A stretch of DNA of 64,000 nucleotides, from positions 310,001 through 374,000 of the forward strand of contig NZ_JBDFLX010000002.1 of the NCBI RefSeq assembly GCF_047237965.1, given 5' to 3'. Positions 54,134-62,465 of the stretch are shown piece after piece (the stretch's first letter is position 1; each line of letters opens with the position of its first letter). The position numbers were made by a program, and so were the translations under genes. The notes under the pieces were generated by a model, which was not told the DNA's origin, made no database searches, and worked only from the letters and a program-made list of their open reading frames with translations. Source of the stretch: Noviherbaspirillum_A sp047237965. Lineage in GTDB: Bacteria > Pseudomonadota > Gammaproteobacteria > Burkholderiales > Burkholderiaceae_D.

Positions 54134-55216
54134 ATGATTCCATCCAATCTTCGTCGCGGACTCGGCTTGTTGTCACTCGTATTGCTTGCAGGTTGCGATA
54201 TGGTGGTGATGAACCCGTCCGGCGACATCGCCAAGCAGCAGGGCCAGCTCGTTGTCGCATCGACCCTGCTGATGCTGTTGATCATTGTTCCCGTCATCGT
54301 GTTGACGCTGCTGTTCGCATGGCGTTACCGCAAGAGCAACACCAAGGCCCGCTATGAGCCGGACTGGGACCACTCCACCCAGCTGGAACTGGTGATCTGG
54401 GGCGCGCCGCTTCTGATCATCATCGCGCTGGGCCTGCTGACCTGGATCAGCACCCACCTGCTCGACCCGTACCGCCCGCTGCAGCGCATCGACGAGAACC
54501 GGCCGCTGGCGGCCAACGTCAAGCCGCTGGAAGTGCAGGTCGTGGCGCTGGACTGGAAATGGCTGTTCATCTATCCGGAGCAGGGCGTGGCGAGCGTCAA
54601 TGAGCTGGTGACGCCGGTGGACGTGCCGATCAATTTCAAGATCAGCGCATCGACCGTGATGAACTCGTTCTACATCCCGGCGCTGGCTGGCCAGATCTAC
54701 GCGATGCCGGGCATGGAGACCCAGCTGCACGCGGTGATCAACAAGCCCGGCGTGTACGACGGCTTCTCGGCCAACTACAGCGGCGCCGGCTTCTCGCACA
54801 TGCGCTTCAAGTACCACGGCGTGAGCGATGACGACTTCAAGGCCTGGGTGCAGAAGACCAAGGCGGCCGGCGGCGAACTGAGCCGCGACGGTTACCTGTC
54901 GCTGGAGCAGCCGAGCGAGCGCGAACCGGTTCGCCGCTACGGCGCGGTCGCCCCGGGCCTGTTCAAGGCCATCGTCAACCGCTGCGTGGACCCCAAGGCG
55001 GTCTGCATGGACGAGATGATGGCCGCCGACATGCAGCGGGCAAAGAGCAGCGTGGTACGCAAGGAAGAGCACACGCCGGGCGTGGCGGTTCCTGCCGGCG
55101 GCATCACCGGCAACCAGAACTCGACCGTGCCGTCGTCGGACGCAGGTCCGGCCACCGCGCCTTCGCCTTCACATTCTATGGATTCCAAGAAAAGTCACCA
55201 TGACCGAGCACACTGA
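54134..55216 (+). CDS. cyoA: Cytochrome bo3 quinol oxidase subunit II
   Basis: A 360-aa subunit II. The lipobox LLAGC near residue 21 makes it a lipoprotein; two membrane helices follow, then the cupredoxin domain. The CuA ligands of cytochrome c oxidases are absent, so this is a quinol oxidase. VVALDWKWLFIYPEQGVASVNEL matches CyoA. The C-terminal tail of about 60 residues (Ser/Pro/His-rich) is longer than in E. coli. It overlaps cyoB by 17 bp. Confidence 0.96.
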   Translation: MIPSNLRRGLGLLSLVLLAGCDMVVMNPSGDIAKQQGQLVVASTLLMLLIIVPVIVLTLLFAWRYRKSNTKARYEPDWDHSTQLELVIWGAPLLIIIALGLLTWISTHLLDPYRPLQRIDENRPLAANVKPLEVQVVALDWKWLFIYPEQGVASVNELVTPVDVPINFKISASTVMNSFYIPALAGQIYAMPGMETQLHAVINKPGVYDGFSANYSGAGFSHMRFKYHGVSDDDFKAWVQKTKAAGGELSRDGYLSLEQPSEREPVRRYGAVAPGLFKAIVNRCVDPKAVCMDEMMAADMQRAKSSVVRKEEHTPGVAVPAGGITGNQNSTVPSSDAGPATAPSPSHSMDSKKSHHDRAH

Positions 55217-57194
55217 TCTCATCTTCGGCCGGCTGAGCTGGGAAGCGATCCCGTATCACGAGCCCATCCTGCTGGTTACCTTTGCCGCCGTCGTCCTGGG
55301 TGGCGCGGCCTTCCTCGCCCTGCTGACCAAGTTCCGCCTGTGGGGTCCGCTGTGGCGCGACTGGATCACCAGCATCGACCACAAGAAGATCGGCATCATG
55401 TACATCATCCTGGGCCTGGTGATGCTGCTGCGCGGCTTTGCCGACGCGCTGATGATGCGCCTGCAGCAGGCGATCGCCTTCGGCGACAATGCCGGCTTCC
55501 TGCCGCCGCACCACTATGACCAGATCTTCACGGCGCATGGCGTGATCATGATCTTTTTCGTCGCCATGCCGCTGGTGACGGGCTTCATGAACTACCTGGT
55601 GCCGCTGCAGATCGGCGCGCGCGACGTCGCCTTCCCGTTCCTGAACAACTTCAGCTTCTGGATGACGGCGGTCGGCGCCGGCCTGACCATGGTTTCCCTG
55701 TTCGTCGGCGAATACGCCAAGACCGGCTGGCTGGCCTATCCGCCGCTGTCGGGCATCCTGGCCAGTCCCGATGTCGGGGTCGACTATTACATCTGGTCGC
55801 TGCAGCTGGCCGGCGTCGGCACGCTGCTGTCGGGCGTGAACCTGATCGCCACCATCGTCAAGATGCGCGCGCCCGGCATGACCATGATGAAAATGCCGGT
55901 CTTTACCTGGACCTCGCTGTGCACCAACGTGCTGATCGTGGCCGCCTTCCCGGTGCTGACCGCGGTGCTGGCCATGCTGTCCCTGGACCGCATGGTGGGC
56001 ACCAACTTCTTCACCAACGACCTCGGCGGCAACTCGATGATGTACGTGAACCTGATCTGGATCTGGGGCCACCCCGAGGTCTACATCCTGGTCCTGCCCA
56101 TCTTCGGCATCTTCTCGGAAGTGGTGTCCACCTTCTCCGGCAAGCGCCTGTTCGGCTACACCTCGATGGTGTATGCGACCGTGGTCATCACCATCCTGTC
56201 CTACCTGGTGTGGCTGCATCACTTCTTCACCATGGGTTCGGGCGCCAGCGTGAACTCGTTCTTCGGCATCACCACGATGATCATCTCGATCCCGACCGGC
56301 GCCAAGATCTTCAACTGGCTCTTCACGATGTATCGCGGCCGCATCCGCTTCGAGCTGCCGATGATGTGGACCGTGGCCTTCATGGTGACCTTCGTCATCG
56401 GCGGCATGACCGGCGTGCTGCTGGCGGTGCCACCGGCCGACTTCGTGCTGCACAACAGCCTGTTTCTGATCGCTCACTTCCATAACGTGATCATCGGCGG
56501 CGTGCTGTTCGGCCTGTTCGCCGGCATCAACTACTGGTTCCCGAAAGCCTTCGGCTACAAGCTCGACGAGTTCTGGGGCAAGATGTCGTTCTGGTTCTGG
56601 GTGGTGGGCTTCTACCTGGCCTTCATGCCGCTGTACGTGCTGGGCCTGATGGGCGTGACCCGCCGCATGAGCCACTTCGACGATCCGTCGCTGCAGATCT
56701 GGTTCCAGATCGCCGCGCTCGGCGCGGTCTGCGTGGCCATCGGCATCGGCTCGATGCTGGTGCAGTTCGCCGTCAGCTACCTGCGCCGCGAATCGCTGCG
56801 CGACAACACCGGCGATCCGTGGAATGGCCGCACGCTGGAATGGTCGACCTCGTCGCCGCCGCCGGACTACAACTTCGCGTTCACCCCGATGGTGTATGAC
56901 AACGACACCTGGGCCGACATGAAGAAGCGCAACTACAGCCGTCCGCTGAAGGGCTTCCAGCCTATCCACATGCCGAGCAACACGGCGGCCGGCTTCATCA
57001 TCGCCATGCTCTCCGGCGTGATGGGCTTCGCCCTGATCTGGCAAATGTGGCTGGTGGCCGGCCTGGGCTTCGTCGCGATGCTGGCAGCCATCATCATCCA
57101 TACGTTCAACTACAAGCGCGACTTCTACATTCCTGCCGATCAGGTAGTCCGTACCGAAGAGGCGCGCACACGTTTGCTGGAAAGCCATGTCTGA
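55200..57194 (+). CDS. cyoB: Cytochrome bo3 quinol oxidase subunit I
   Basis: A 664-aa catalytic subunit of the haem-copper superfamily. The CuB and cross-linked Tyr motif is WGHPEVYILVLP, and the next two CuB His are in WLHHFFTMG. HFHNVIIGG carries the haem ligands, and HGVIMIFFVAMP the first low-spin haem His. The PEVY Glu of the D-channel is present. It reduces O2 to water with electrons from ubiquinol and pumps protons. Confidence 0.98.
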   Translation: MTEHTDLIFGRLSWEAIPYHEPILLVTFAAVVLGGAAFLALLTKFRLWGPLWRDWITSIDHKKIGIMYIILGLVMLLRGFADALMMRLQQAIAFGDNAGFLPPHHYDQIFTAHGVIMIFFVAMPLVTGFMNYLVPLQIGARDVAFPFLNNFSFWMTAVGAGLTMVSLFVGEYAKTGWLAYPPLSGILASPDVGVDYYIWSLQLAGVGTLLSGVNLIATIVKMRAPGMTMMKMPVFTWTSLCTNVLIVAAFPVLTAVLAMLSLDRMVGTNFFTNDLGGNSMMYVNLIWIWGHPEVYILVLPIFGIFSEVVSTFSGKRLFGYTSMVYATVVITILSYLVWLHHFFTMGSGASVNSFFGITTMIISIPTGAKIFNWLFTMYRGRIRFELPMMWTVAFMVTFVIGGMTGVLLAVPPADFVLHNSLFLIAHFHNVIIGGVLFGLFAGINYWFPKAFGYKLDEFWGKMSFWFWVVGFYLAFMPLYVLGLMGVTRRMSHFDDPSLQIWFQIAALGAVCVAIGIGSMLVQFAVSYLRRESLRDNTGDPWNGRTLEWSTSSPPPDYNFAFTPMVYDNDTWADMKKRNYSRPLKGFQPIHMPSNTAAGFIIAMLSGVMGFALIWQMWLVAGLGFVAMLAAIIIHTFNYKRDFYIPADQVVRTEEARTRLLESHV

Positions 57195-57831
57195 TATCAC
57201 CATGAACCACAACGCGGCCGCGCTTGACGCGCGCGCCGACGGCGATGCGCCGTTCCACGTCACCGAGCATCATCCGGAGAACGGCACCCTGCTGGGCTTC
57301 TGGCTCTACCTGATGAGCGACTGCCTGGTGTTCGCCTGCCTGTTCGCCGCCTACGCGGTGCTGGGCCGCAGCTATGCCGGCGGCCCGACCGGCGCCGAGC
57401 TGTTCGACCTGCCGCTGGTGGCGATGAACACCGCGCTGCTCTTGCTGTCGTCCATCACCTATGGCTTCGCGATGCTGGAGTCGCAGAAGAAGCGGCTCAA
57501 GTCCACTCTGGTATGGCTCGGCATCACCGGCCTCCTGGGCGCGGGCTTCCTGAGCCTGGAACTGTACGAGTTCTCGCACCTGATCCATGAAGGCGCGGGC
57601 CCGCAGCGCAGCGCCTTCCTGTCGGCTTTCTTCACGCTGGTCGGCACCCACGGCCTGCACGTGACCTTCGGCATCATCTGGCTCATCACGCTGATGTTCC
57701 AGCTCGGCCGCCACGGCCTGATCCCGGAGAACAGCCGCCGCCTGATGTGCCTGTCGATGTTCTGGCACTTCCTGGACGTGATCTGGATCGGCGTCTTCAC
57801 CTTTGTCTACCTGATGGGAGTACTGCCATGA
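57187..57831 (+). CDS. cyoC: Cytochrome bo3 quinol oxidase subunit III
   Basis: A 214-aa membrane protein with five helices. NGTLLGFWLYLMSDCLVFAC is the family's first helix, and FWHFLDVIWIGVFTFVYLMG the last. It overlaps cyoB by 8 bp and cyoD by ATGA. It supports proton transfer and complex stability. Confidence 0.97.
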   Translation: MSDITMNHNAAALDARADGDAPFHVTEHHPENGTLLGFWLYLMSDCLVFACLFAAYAVLGRSYAGGPTGAELFDLPLVAMNTALLLLSSITYGFAMLESQKKRLKSTLVWLGITGLLGAGFLSLELYEFSHLIHEGAGPQRSAFLSAFFTLVGTHGLHVTFGIIWLITLMFQLGRHGLIPENSRRLMCLSMFWHFLDVIWIGVFTFVYLMGVLP

Positions 57832-58256
57832 GCGCGCATCCGCATCACGCGGCGCACGGCGCCGGCCATGATCACCACGATCACCACGGCCACCACGGTC
57901 ATGAAGACCATGCCGACCACGGCAGCCTGAAGACCTATGCGATCGGCTTCGTGCTGTCGGTGATCCTGACCGCCATTCCGTTCTGGCTGGTGATGAACAA
58001 GACCTTCGACAAGTCCAGCACCACCGCGCTGGTGATCCTGGCCTTTGCCGCGGTGCAGATCGTGGTGCACATGGTGTACTTCCTGCACATGAACACCCGT
58101 GCCGAAGGCGGCTGGTCCCTGCTGGCGCTGGTCTTCACGCTGGTGCTGGTGGTGATCACGCTGTCCGGCTCGATCTGGGTCATGTATCACTTAAACACCA
58201 ACATGATGCCGGGGATGGCGCCGGGCGGCGCGCACCAGATGCACCAGATGCCATGA
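57828..58256 (+). CDS. cyoD: Cytochrome bo3 quinol oxidase subunit IV
   Basis: A 142-aa subunit with three helices. The N-terminal 30 residues are strikingly His-rich (HDHHDHHGHHGHEDHADH), and the C-terminus is Met/His-rich (MMPGMAPGGAHQMHQM); both could bind copper. SLKTYAIGFVLSVILTAIPF matches CyoD. It overlaps the SURF1 gene by ATGA. E. coli CyoD lacks such a His-rich leader. Confidence 0.93.
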   Translation: MSAHPHHAAHGAGHDHHDHHGHHGHEDHADHGSLKTYAIGFVLSVILTAIPFWLVMNKTFDKSSTTALVILAFAAVQIVVHMVYFLHMNTRAEGGWSLLALVFTLVLVVITLSGSIWVMYHLNTNMMPGMAPGGAHQMHQMP

Positions 58257-59089
58257 CAGGCGACACGGCGCGGCAGGGCCGCGCGGCTTCCCCGGAGGCC
58301 GCGCAGCATCCGCGCAGCAAGGCAAAAAGGCTGGCGCTGGCGATCTTCGCGGTGCTGGCCTTTGCTGTTTTTGCGGCGCTCGGCACCTGGCAGGTGGTCC
58401 GGCTGCAGTGGAAGCTGGCACTGATCGAGCGCGTCGAGGAGCGTGTGCATGCCGAGCCGGTGCCCGCGCCCGGCCCGGAGCGCTGGGCGCAGATCAGCGC
58501 CGAATCCGACGAGTACCGGCGGGTACGCTTGGCCGGCGCCTACCGGTATGACAAGACGGTGCGGGTGCAGGCAGTCACGGACCTGGGCGCCGGCTACTGG
58601 CTCATGACGCCGCTGGCCACCACGCAGGGCAGCATCGTGCTGGTCAATCGCGGCTTCGTGCCGGCCGGGCAGGGCGAGGCCGGGTCCGCCGCTTCCAGGC
58701 CGGGCAGCGCCGCCGCCGAAGTCACCGGCCTGTTGCGCATGAGCCAGCCGGACGGCGCCTTCCTGCGCAAGAACGATCCCGCCGCCGGACGCTGGTATTC
58801 GCGCGATGTCGAGGCCATCGCCAAGGCCCAGGGCCTGGGCGGCGTCGCGCCCTACTTCGTCGACGCCGATGCCGCCAGCGCCGAACGCGACGCGCGCCAG
58901 GCGCCGGGGCCGGGGCCGGCGCCGGTGGGCGGCCTGACCGTGGTCTCCTTCCATAACAACCACCTGGTTTATGCTCTCACCTGGTATGCGCTGGCGCTGA
59001 TGGTGGCGGGCGCGTTTTACTGGGTGGCGCGCCAGGAACGCCGGCGCGCCGCCCCCGACCGGGAAGAGGCCGATGGCAGGAACAACTGA
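58253..59089 (+). CDS. SURF1-family oxidase assembly protein
   Basis: A 278-aa protein with two membrane helices, one N-terminal (LALAIFAVLAFAVFAALGTW) and one C-terminal, flanking a periplasmic loop. The SURF1 signature GTWQVVRLQWK follows the first helix, and VLVNRGFVP is conserved. It assists haem insertion into haem-copper oxidases. It replaces cyoE, the haem O synthase found in E. coli, in the gene order; cyoE is not in this window. Confidence 0.92.
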   Translation: MTGDTARQGRAASPEAAQHPRSKAKRLALAIFAVLAFAVFAALGTWQVVRLQWKLALIERVEERVHAEPVPAPGPERWAQISAESDEYRRVRLAGAYRYDKTVRVQAVTDLGAGYWLMTPLATTQGSIVLVNRGFVPAGQGEAGSAASRPGSAAAEVTGLLRMSQPDGAFLRKNDPAAGRWYSRDVEAIAKAQGLGGVAPYFVDADAASAERDARQAPGPGPAPVGGLTVVSFHNNHLVYALTWYALALMVAGAFYWVARQERRRAAPDREEADGRNN

Positions 59090-60419
59090 AGCAGTCGCTG
59101 ACAAGCCGGAACTGAAGCGCGCCAGCAGCGCGGCCGGGGTGGAGCACGTCGCCAGCCGGCTCAACATGGTGCAGCTGATCCAGCTGCGCTGGTTTGCCGT
59201 GATTGGCCAGGTCACCACGATCGCGATGGTGAGCATCGTGCTGCGCATACCGCTGCCGCTGCCGCAGATGCTGATGGTGCTGGCCTGCCTGATCGCCTTC
59301 AACCTGGGCAGCCAGCTGCGCTGGCATGAAGGCCGCCCGGTCAGCAACCGCGAACTGTTCCTGGCGCTCTTGGTGGACGTGGGCAGCCTGACGGCCCAGC
59401 TCTACTTCAGCGGCGGCGCCTCCAATCCCTTCGCCTTCCTGTACCTGCTGCAGGTGATCCTGAGCGCGGTGCTGCTGGAAGCCTGGACCACCTGGCTGAT
59501 CGTGATCATCACCAGCGCCTGCCTGGCCGGGCTGTCGCTGTGGTCGGTGCCGCTGTCGCTGCCGCCCGAGCACGACATCGGCTTCTTCAGCCTGTATGTG
59601 CAGGGCATGGTGATCTGCTTCATCCTCAATGCCTCGCTGCTGGTGGCCTGCATCACCCGCATCAGCGACAACCTGCGGCGCGGCGCGGCGCAGCTGGCCG
59701 ACCTGCGCCAGCGGGCCGCCGAGGAAGAGCACATCGTGCGCATGGGGCTGCTGGCCTCGGGCGCGGCGCATGAACTGGGCACGCCGCTGGCCACGCTCTC
59801 GGTCATCCTGGGCGACTGGCGGCACATGCGCGAATTCAAGGACAACCCCGACCTGCTGGAGGAAATCACCGAGATGGAAACCCAGCTGCAGCGCTGCAAG
59901 GCCATCGTCAGCGGCATCCTGCTGTCCTCGGGCGAGACGCGCGGGGAATCTTCGGCGCGCAGCACGATCAGAACCTTCCTGGACCAGCTGGCCGCCGAAT
60001 GGCGCGAGACCCGGCCAGTGGTGTCCTTCCTCTATGAGAACCGGCTGGCGCAGGACCTCCCGGTGGTGTTCGATTCCACCCTCAAGCAGATGATCTTCAA
60101 TATCCTCGACAATGCGCTGGAAGCCTCGCCATCGTGGCTGTCGCTGGTGGCCGAGCGGGAAGCCGGCGCGCTGGTGCTGACGGTGTGCGACAGCGGTCCG
60201 GGCTTTGCGCCCGGCATGCTGGAACAGGTGGGCACGCCCTACCAGTCGACCAAGGGCAAGCCGGGCCATGGCCTCGGGCTGTTCCTGGTGGTGAACGTGG
60301 CCCGCACCCTGGGCGGCAGCGTGGCCGCCAGCAACCGGCCCGAAGGCGGCGCCCGGGTGCAGGTGACGCTGCCGCTGGCCGCCATCACGCTGGGCGAGGA
60401 GAGCGACGATGCCGCCTGA
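59073..60419 (+). CDS. RegB/PrrB-like redox sensor histidine kinase
   Basis: A 448-aa kinase. Six predicted membrane helices fill residues ~30-205, and the second periplasmic loop carries SGGASNPFAFLYLL, the quinone-sensing GGxxNPF motif of RegB. The H-box is SGAAHELGTPLATLSV with the phospho-His near 225, and the ATPase domain has NILDNALEAS and GHGLGLFLV. It overlaps the SURF1 gene by 17 bp and the response regulator by 11 bp. It probably adjusts the oxidase genes to quinone redox state. Confidence 0.93.
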   Translation: MAGTTEAVADKPELKRASSAAGVEHVASRLNMVQLIQLRWFAVIGQVTTIAMVSIVLRIPLPLPQMLMVLACLIAFNLGSQLRWHEGRPVSNRELFLALLVDVGSLTAQLYFSGGASNPFAFLYLLQVILSAVLLEAWTTWLIVIITSACLAGLSLWSVPLSLPPEHDIGFFSLYVQGMVICFILNASLLVACITRISDNLRRGAAQLADLRQRAAEEEHIVRMGLLASGAAHELGTPLATLSVILGDWRHMREFKDNPDLLEEITEMETQLQRCKAIVSGILLSSGETRGESSARSTIRTFLDQLAAEWRETRPVVSFLYENRLAQDLPVVFDSTLKQMIFNILDNALEASPSWLSLVAEREAGALVLTVCDSGPGFAPGMLEQVGTPYQSTKGKPGHGLGLFLVVNVARTLGGSVAASNRPEGGARVQVTLPLAAITLGEESDDAA

Positions 60420-60945
60420 ACGACTGCTGCTGATCATCGAGGACGATGCCGCCTTTGCCCGCACCCTGGGTAAGTCCTTCGAGCGGCGCGGCTACCGCGT
60501 GCTGATGGCCACCAGCCTCGACGAAGCCGTGGCGCTGCTCAAGCAGCACAATCCCGGCTACGCGGTGGTCGACTTAAAGCTCAACGGGAACACCTCGGGC
60601 CTCGCCTGCGTGCAGATGCTGCACAAGCACGATGCGGCCATGCTGATCGTGGTGCTGACCGGCTATGCCAGCATCAACACCGCGGTGGAAGCGATCAAGC
60701 TGGGCGCGGTGCAATACCTCGCCAAGCCGGCCAACACCGACGACATCGAGGCCGCGTTCGGCCATGTCGCAGGCAGCGAGCCGGTGGAGCTGACCAACCG
60801 CGCCACCTCGATCAAGACGCTGGAATGGGAACGCATCCACGAAGTGCTGGTGCAGACCGACTTCAATATTTCAGAGACGGCGAGAAGGCTGGGCATGCAT
60901 CGCCGCACGCTGGCCAGGAAGCTGGAAAAGCAGCGCATCAAGTAG
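60409..60945 (+). CDS. RegA/ActR-like response regulator
   Basis: A 178-aa two-domain regulator. The receiver has IIEDDAAF (acidic pocket), the phospho-acceptor Asp in AVVDLKLN and the Lys in LAKPAN. The C-terminus is a Fis-type HTH, ISETARRLGMHRRTLARKL, the signature of RegA/PrrA/ActR. No sigma-54 domain. Together with the sensor it makes a global redox pair; co-location with cyo genes suggests direct control. Confidence 0.94.
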   Translation: MPPERLLLIIEDDAAFARTLGKSFERRGYRVLMATSLDEAVALLKQHNPGYAVVDLKLNGNTSGLACVQMLHKHDAAMLIVVLTGYASINTAVEAIKLGAVQYLAKPANTDDIEAAFGHVAGSEPVELTNRATSIKTLEWERIHEVLVQTDFNISETARRLGMHRRTLARKLEKQRIK

Positions 60946-60986
60946 TCGCCGGCAGGCGCCGCCATTGGCCGCGCCGGGCGGGCGCT

Positions 60987-61454
60987 TCAGGGCACCACCG
61001 AATGCACCCGTTTCAGGCAGCGCAGCGCAAAGGTGGAGCGGCTGTGGCGTATGCCGGGGATCTTGTAGAGCTTCTGGCGCAGGAAGCTTTCATACCCTTC
61101 GGTGCCCGACACCGCGACCTTGATCAGGTAGTCGTACTCGCCGGTCAGCAGATAGGCTTCCATCACTTCAGGCAGCAATGCCAGCGCATCGCCGAAGCGC
61201 TGGAAGATCTCGTCGTCATGGCGTTCCAGCGTGACCTCGATGATCACGGTTTCGGGCAGACCCATCGCGCGCTGGTCCAGCACCGCCGCATAGCCGGTGA
61301 TATAGCCGGCGCTCTCCAGCGCCCGTACCCGGTTCCAGCAGGGCGTCGGCGACAGGTTGACCTGCTCGGCCAGTTTCTGGTTGCTGATGCGGCCGTCGCT
61401 GCACAGGATGCGCAGGATCTTGCGGTCGGTGTCGTCGAGACTGGCATCCTTCAT
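60987..61454 (-). CDS. Lrp/AsnC-family transcriptional regulator
   Basis: A 155-aa regulator. The N-terminal HTH is ISNQKLAEQVNLSPTPCWNRV (about residues 20-40), followed by an RAM/AsnC ligand-binding domain. GEYDYLIKVAVSGTEGYE is typical. The region upstream of its ATG is AT-rich, with two GAAAAA-type runs, consistent with Lrp-like binding, but no target gene is divergent from it within 470 bp. Confidence 0.92.
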   Translation of the reverse strand: MKDASLDDTDRKILRILCSDGRISNQKLAEQVNLSPTPCWNRVRALESAGYITGYAAVLDQRAMGLPETVIIEVTLERHDDEIFQRFGDALALLPEVMEAYLLTGEYDYLIKVAVSGTEGYESFLRQKLYKIPGIRHSRSTFALRCLKRVHSVVP

Positions 61455-61677
61455 GGTGAAACTTTTCTCCTGAAATTCGATTGAGAAAAAGGATTATCCA
61501 ATAAAAATGCATTAGGCAGAGGAAGTATCTGCATTTCTGCCGTATCTCTTGAAAAAGAAAAAGCACCTTTTTCGCATCGGCGCGTAAGATTCTTCCATGC
61601 CCACAAGGCGTCCACAGCGGCAAGAAGGTCGTTTCTTACCGGAAATGACTGCACACCGTTCGCAAGCATTGCGTTTG

Positions 61678-61716
61678 AAACCGCCAGGCCGCTGTATCCC
61701 AGCCGCCTGGCGGTTT
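61678..61716. terminator. Hairpin terminator
   Basis: A 12-bp stem (AAACCGCCAGGC and GCCTGGCGGTTT) around a 15-base loop, with a T-run of four at 61714-61717. It resembles a rho-independent terminator and could work in both directions. Confidence 0.65.
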
Positions 61717-61871
61717 TGTCATGAAACGGCGGGATGCGCGGTCTTGTGCAAGGTTTCAGTGAGCCGTCAGCCGGTAGTCAGGAGATTGTCAGGCTGCCTT
61801 TTCATAATGGACAGCGTCACTTCGGAACAGCCTTCCGGCGTGATATTTCATGATCCGACGTAACTCCATTA

Positions 61872-61904
61872 CCGTTGCCCTTCACAGGCGCAACGGTTTT
61901 TTTT
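61872..61904 (+). terminator. Rho-independent terminator, plus strand
   Basis: CCGTTGC-11 bases-GCAACGG followed by eight T. The T-run is on the plus strand only, so it ends a plus-strand transcript. The neighbouring gene on the right (yaiI) is on the minus strand, so no annotated gene explains it. Confidence 0.8.
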
Positions 61905-61932
61905 CGCCGGCTTGCAAGCGGTTGGCGGGGCC

Positions 61933-62376
61933 TTACCGTCGCGCGAGCGCCCGGTCGAGCGCATTGGCGAAGTTCTGCCGGTCGGCATGGCTGAAGGCGG
62001 CCGGGCCGCCGGTGTCCACGCCGCCGCTGCGCAGTTCCTCCATGAAGGCGCGCATCGTCAGCTGCTGGGCGATGGTGTCCCTGGTGTACCAGTCGCCGCG
62101 CGGATTGAGCGGCAATCCGCCCTTGTCCAGCACCAGCGCGGCCAGCGGGATGTCGCCGGTCACGACGATGTCGCCGGCGCTGACGCGCTCGACGATCTCG
62201 GCGTCGGCCGCATCCGCGCCGGCAGGCACCTGGAGCGCGCGGATGAAGCGCGAGCCGGGCACGCGGATGAGCTTGTTGGCCACCAGCGTGACGTTGAGCT
62301 GCAGGCGTTCGGCCACCCGGAACAGGATGTCCTTGATGACGGCGGGACAGGCGTCGGCGTCGACCCAGATATGCAT
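61933..62376 (-). CDS. yaiI: YaiI/YqxD-family protein (UPF0178)
   Basis: A 147-aa cytosolic protein of the DUF188 family with a PIN-like nuclease fold. The conserved start MHIWVDADACPAVIKDIL and the segment GDIVVTGDIPLAALVLDKGG hold the Asp residues typical of the family. No specific role is established; a ribonuclease-like activity is inferred from the fold. Confidence 0.92.
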   Translation of the reverse strand: MHIWVDADACPAVIKDILFRVAERLQLNVTLVANKLIRVPGSRFIRALQVPAGADAADAEIVERVSAGDIVVTGDIPLAALVLDKGGLPLNPRGDWYTRDTIAQQLTMRAFMEELRSGGVDTGGPAAFSHADRQNFANALDRALARR

Positions 62377-62465
62377 GAGAAAGGCAGGAAGTCAGCAGAG
62401 TCGTGCATTGTAACGGCAAGCCATGCGGCAGCGCCGGCACGGCGCGGCCTGGCCGGGCGGCCCAT

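Larger units (their letters stand above)
61455..61932. other. Gene-free region with two terminators
   Basis: No ORF here has a ribosome site or family resemblance; an 88-codon open frame at 61597-61863 looks random. The region contains AT-rich lrp promoter sequence (61455-61600), a hairpin at 61678-61716 and a strong plus-strand terminator at 61872-61904. A short untranslated plus-strand transcript ending at the second terminator is possible. Confidence 0.5.

Noticed and set aside
55176..57263. A 695-codon open frame antisense to cyoB
   Set aside because: His/Asp-rich shadow without domains; CyoB is unmistakable on the plus strand.
61597..61863. An 88-codon plus-strand ORF in the lrp-yaiI gap
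   Set aside because: No ribosome site, no family likeness, Arg/Pro-rich random look; it also reads through a hairpin terminator.
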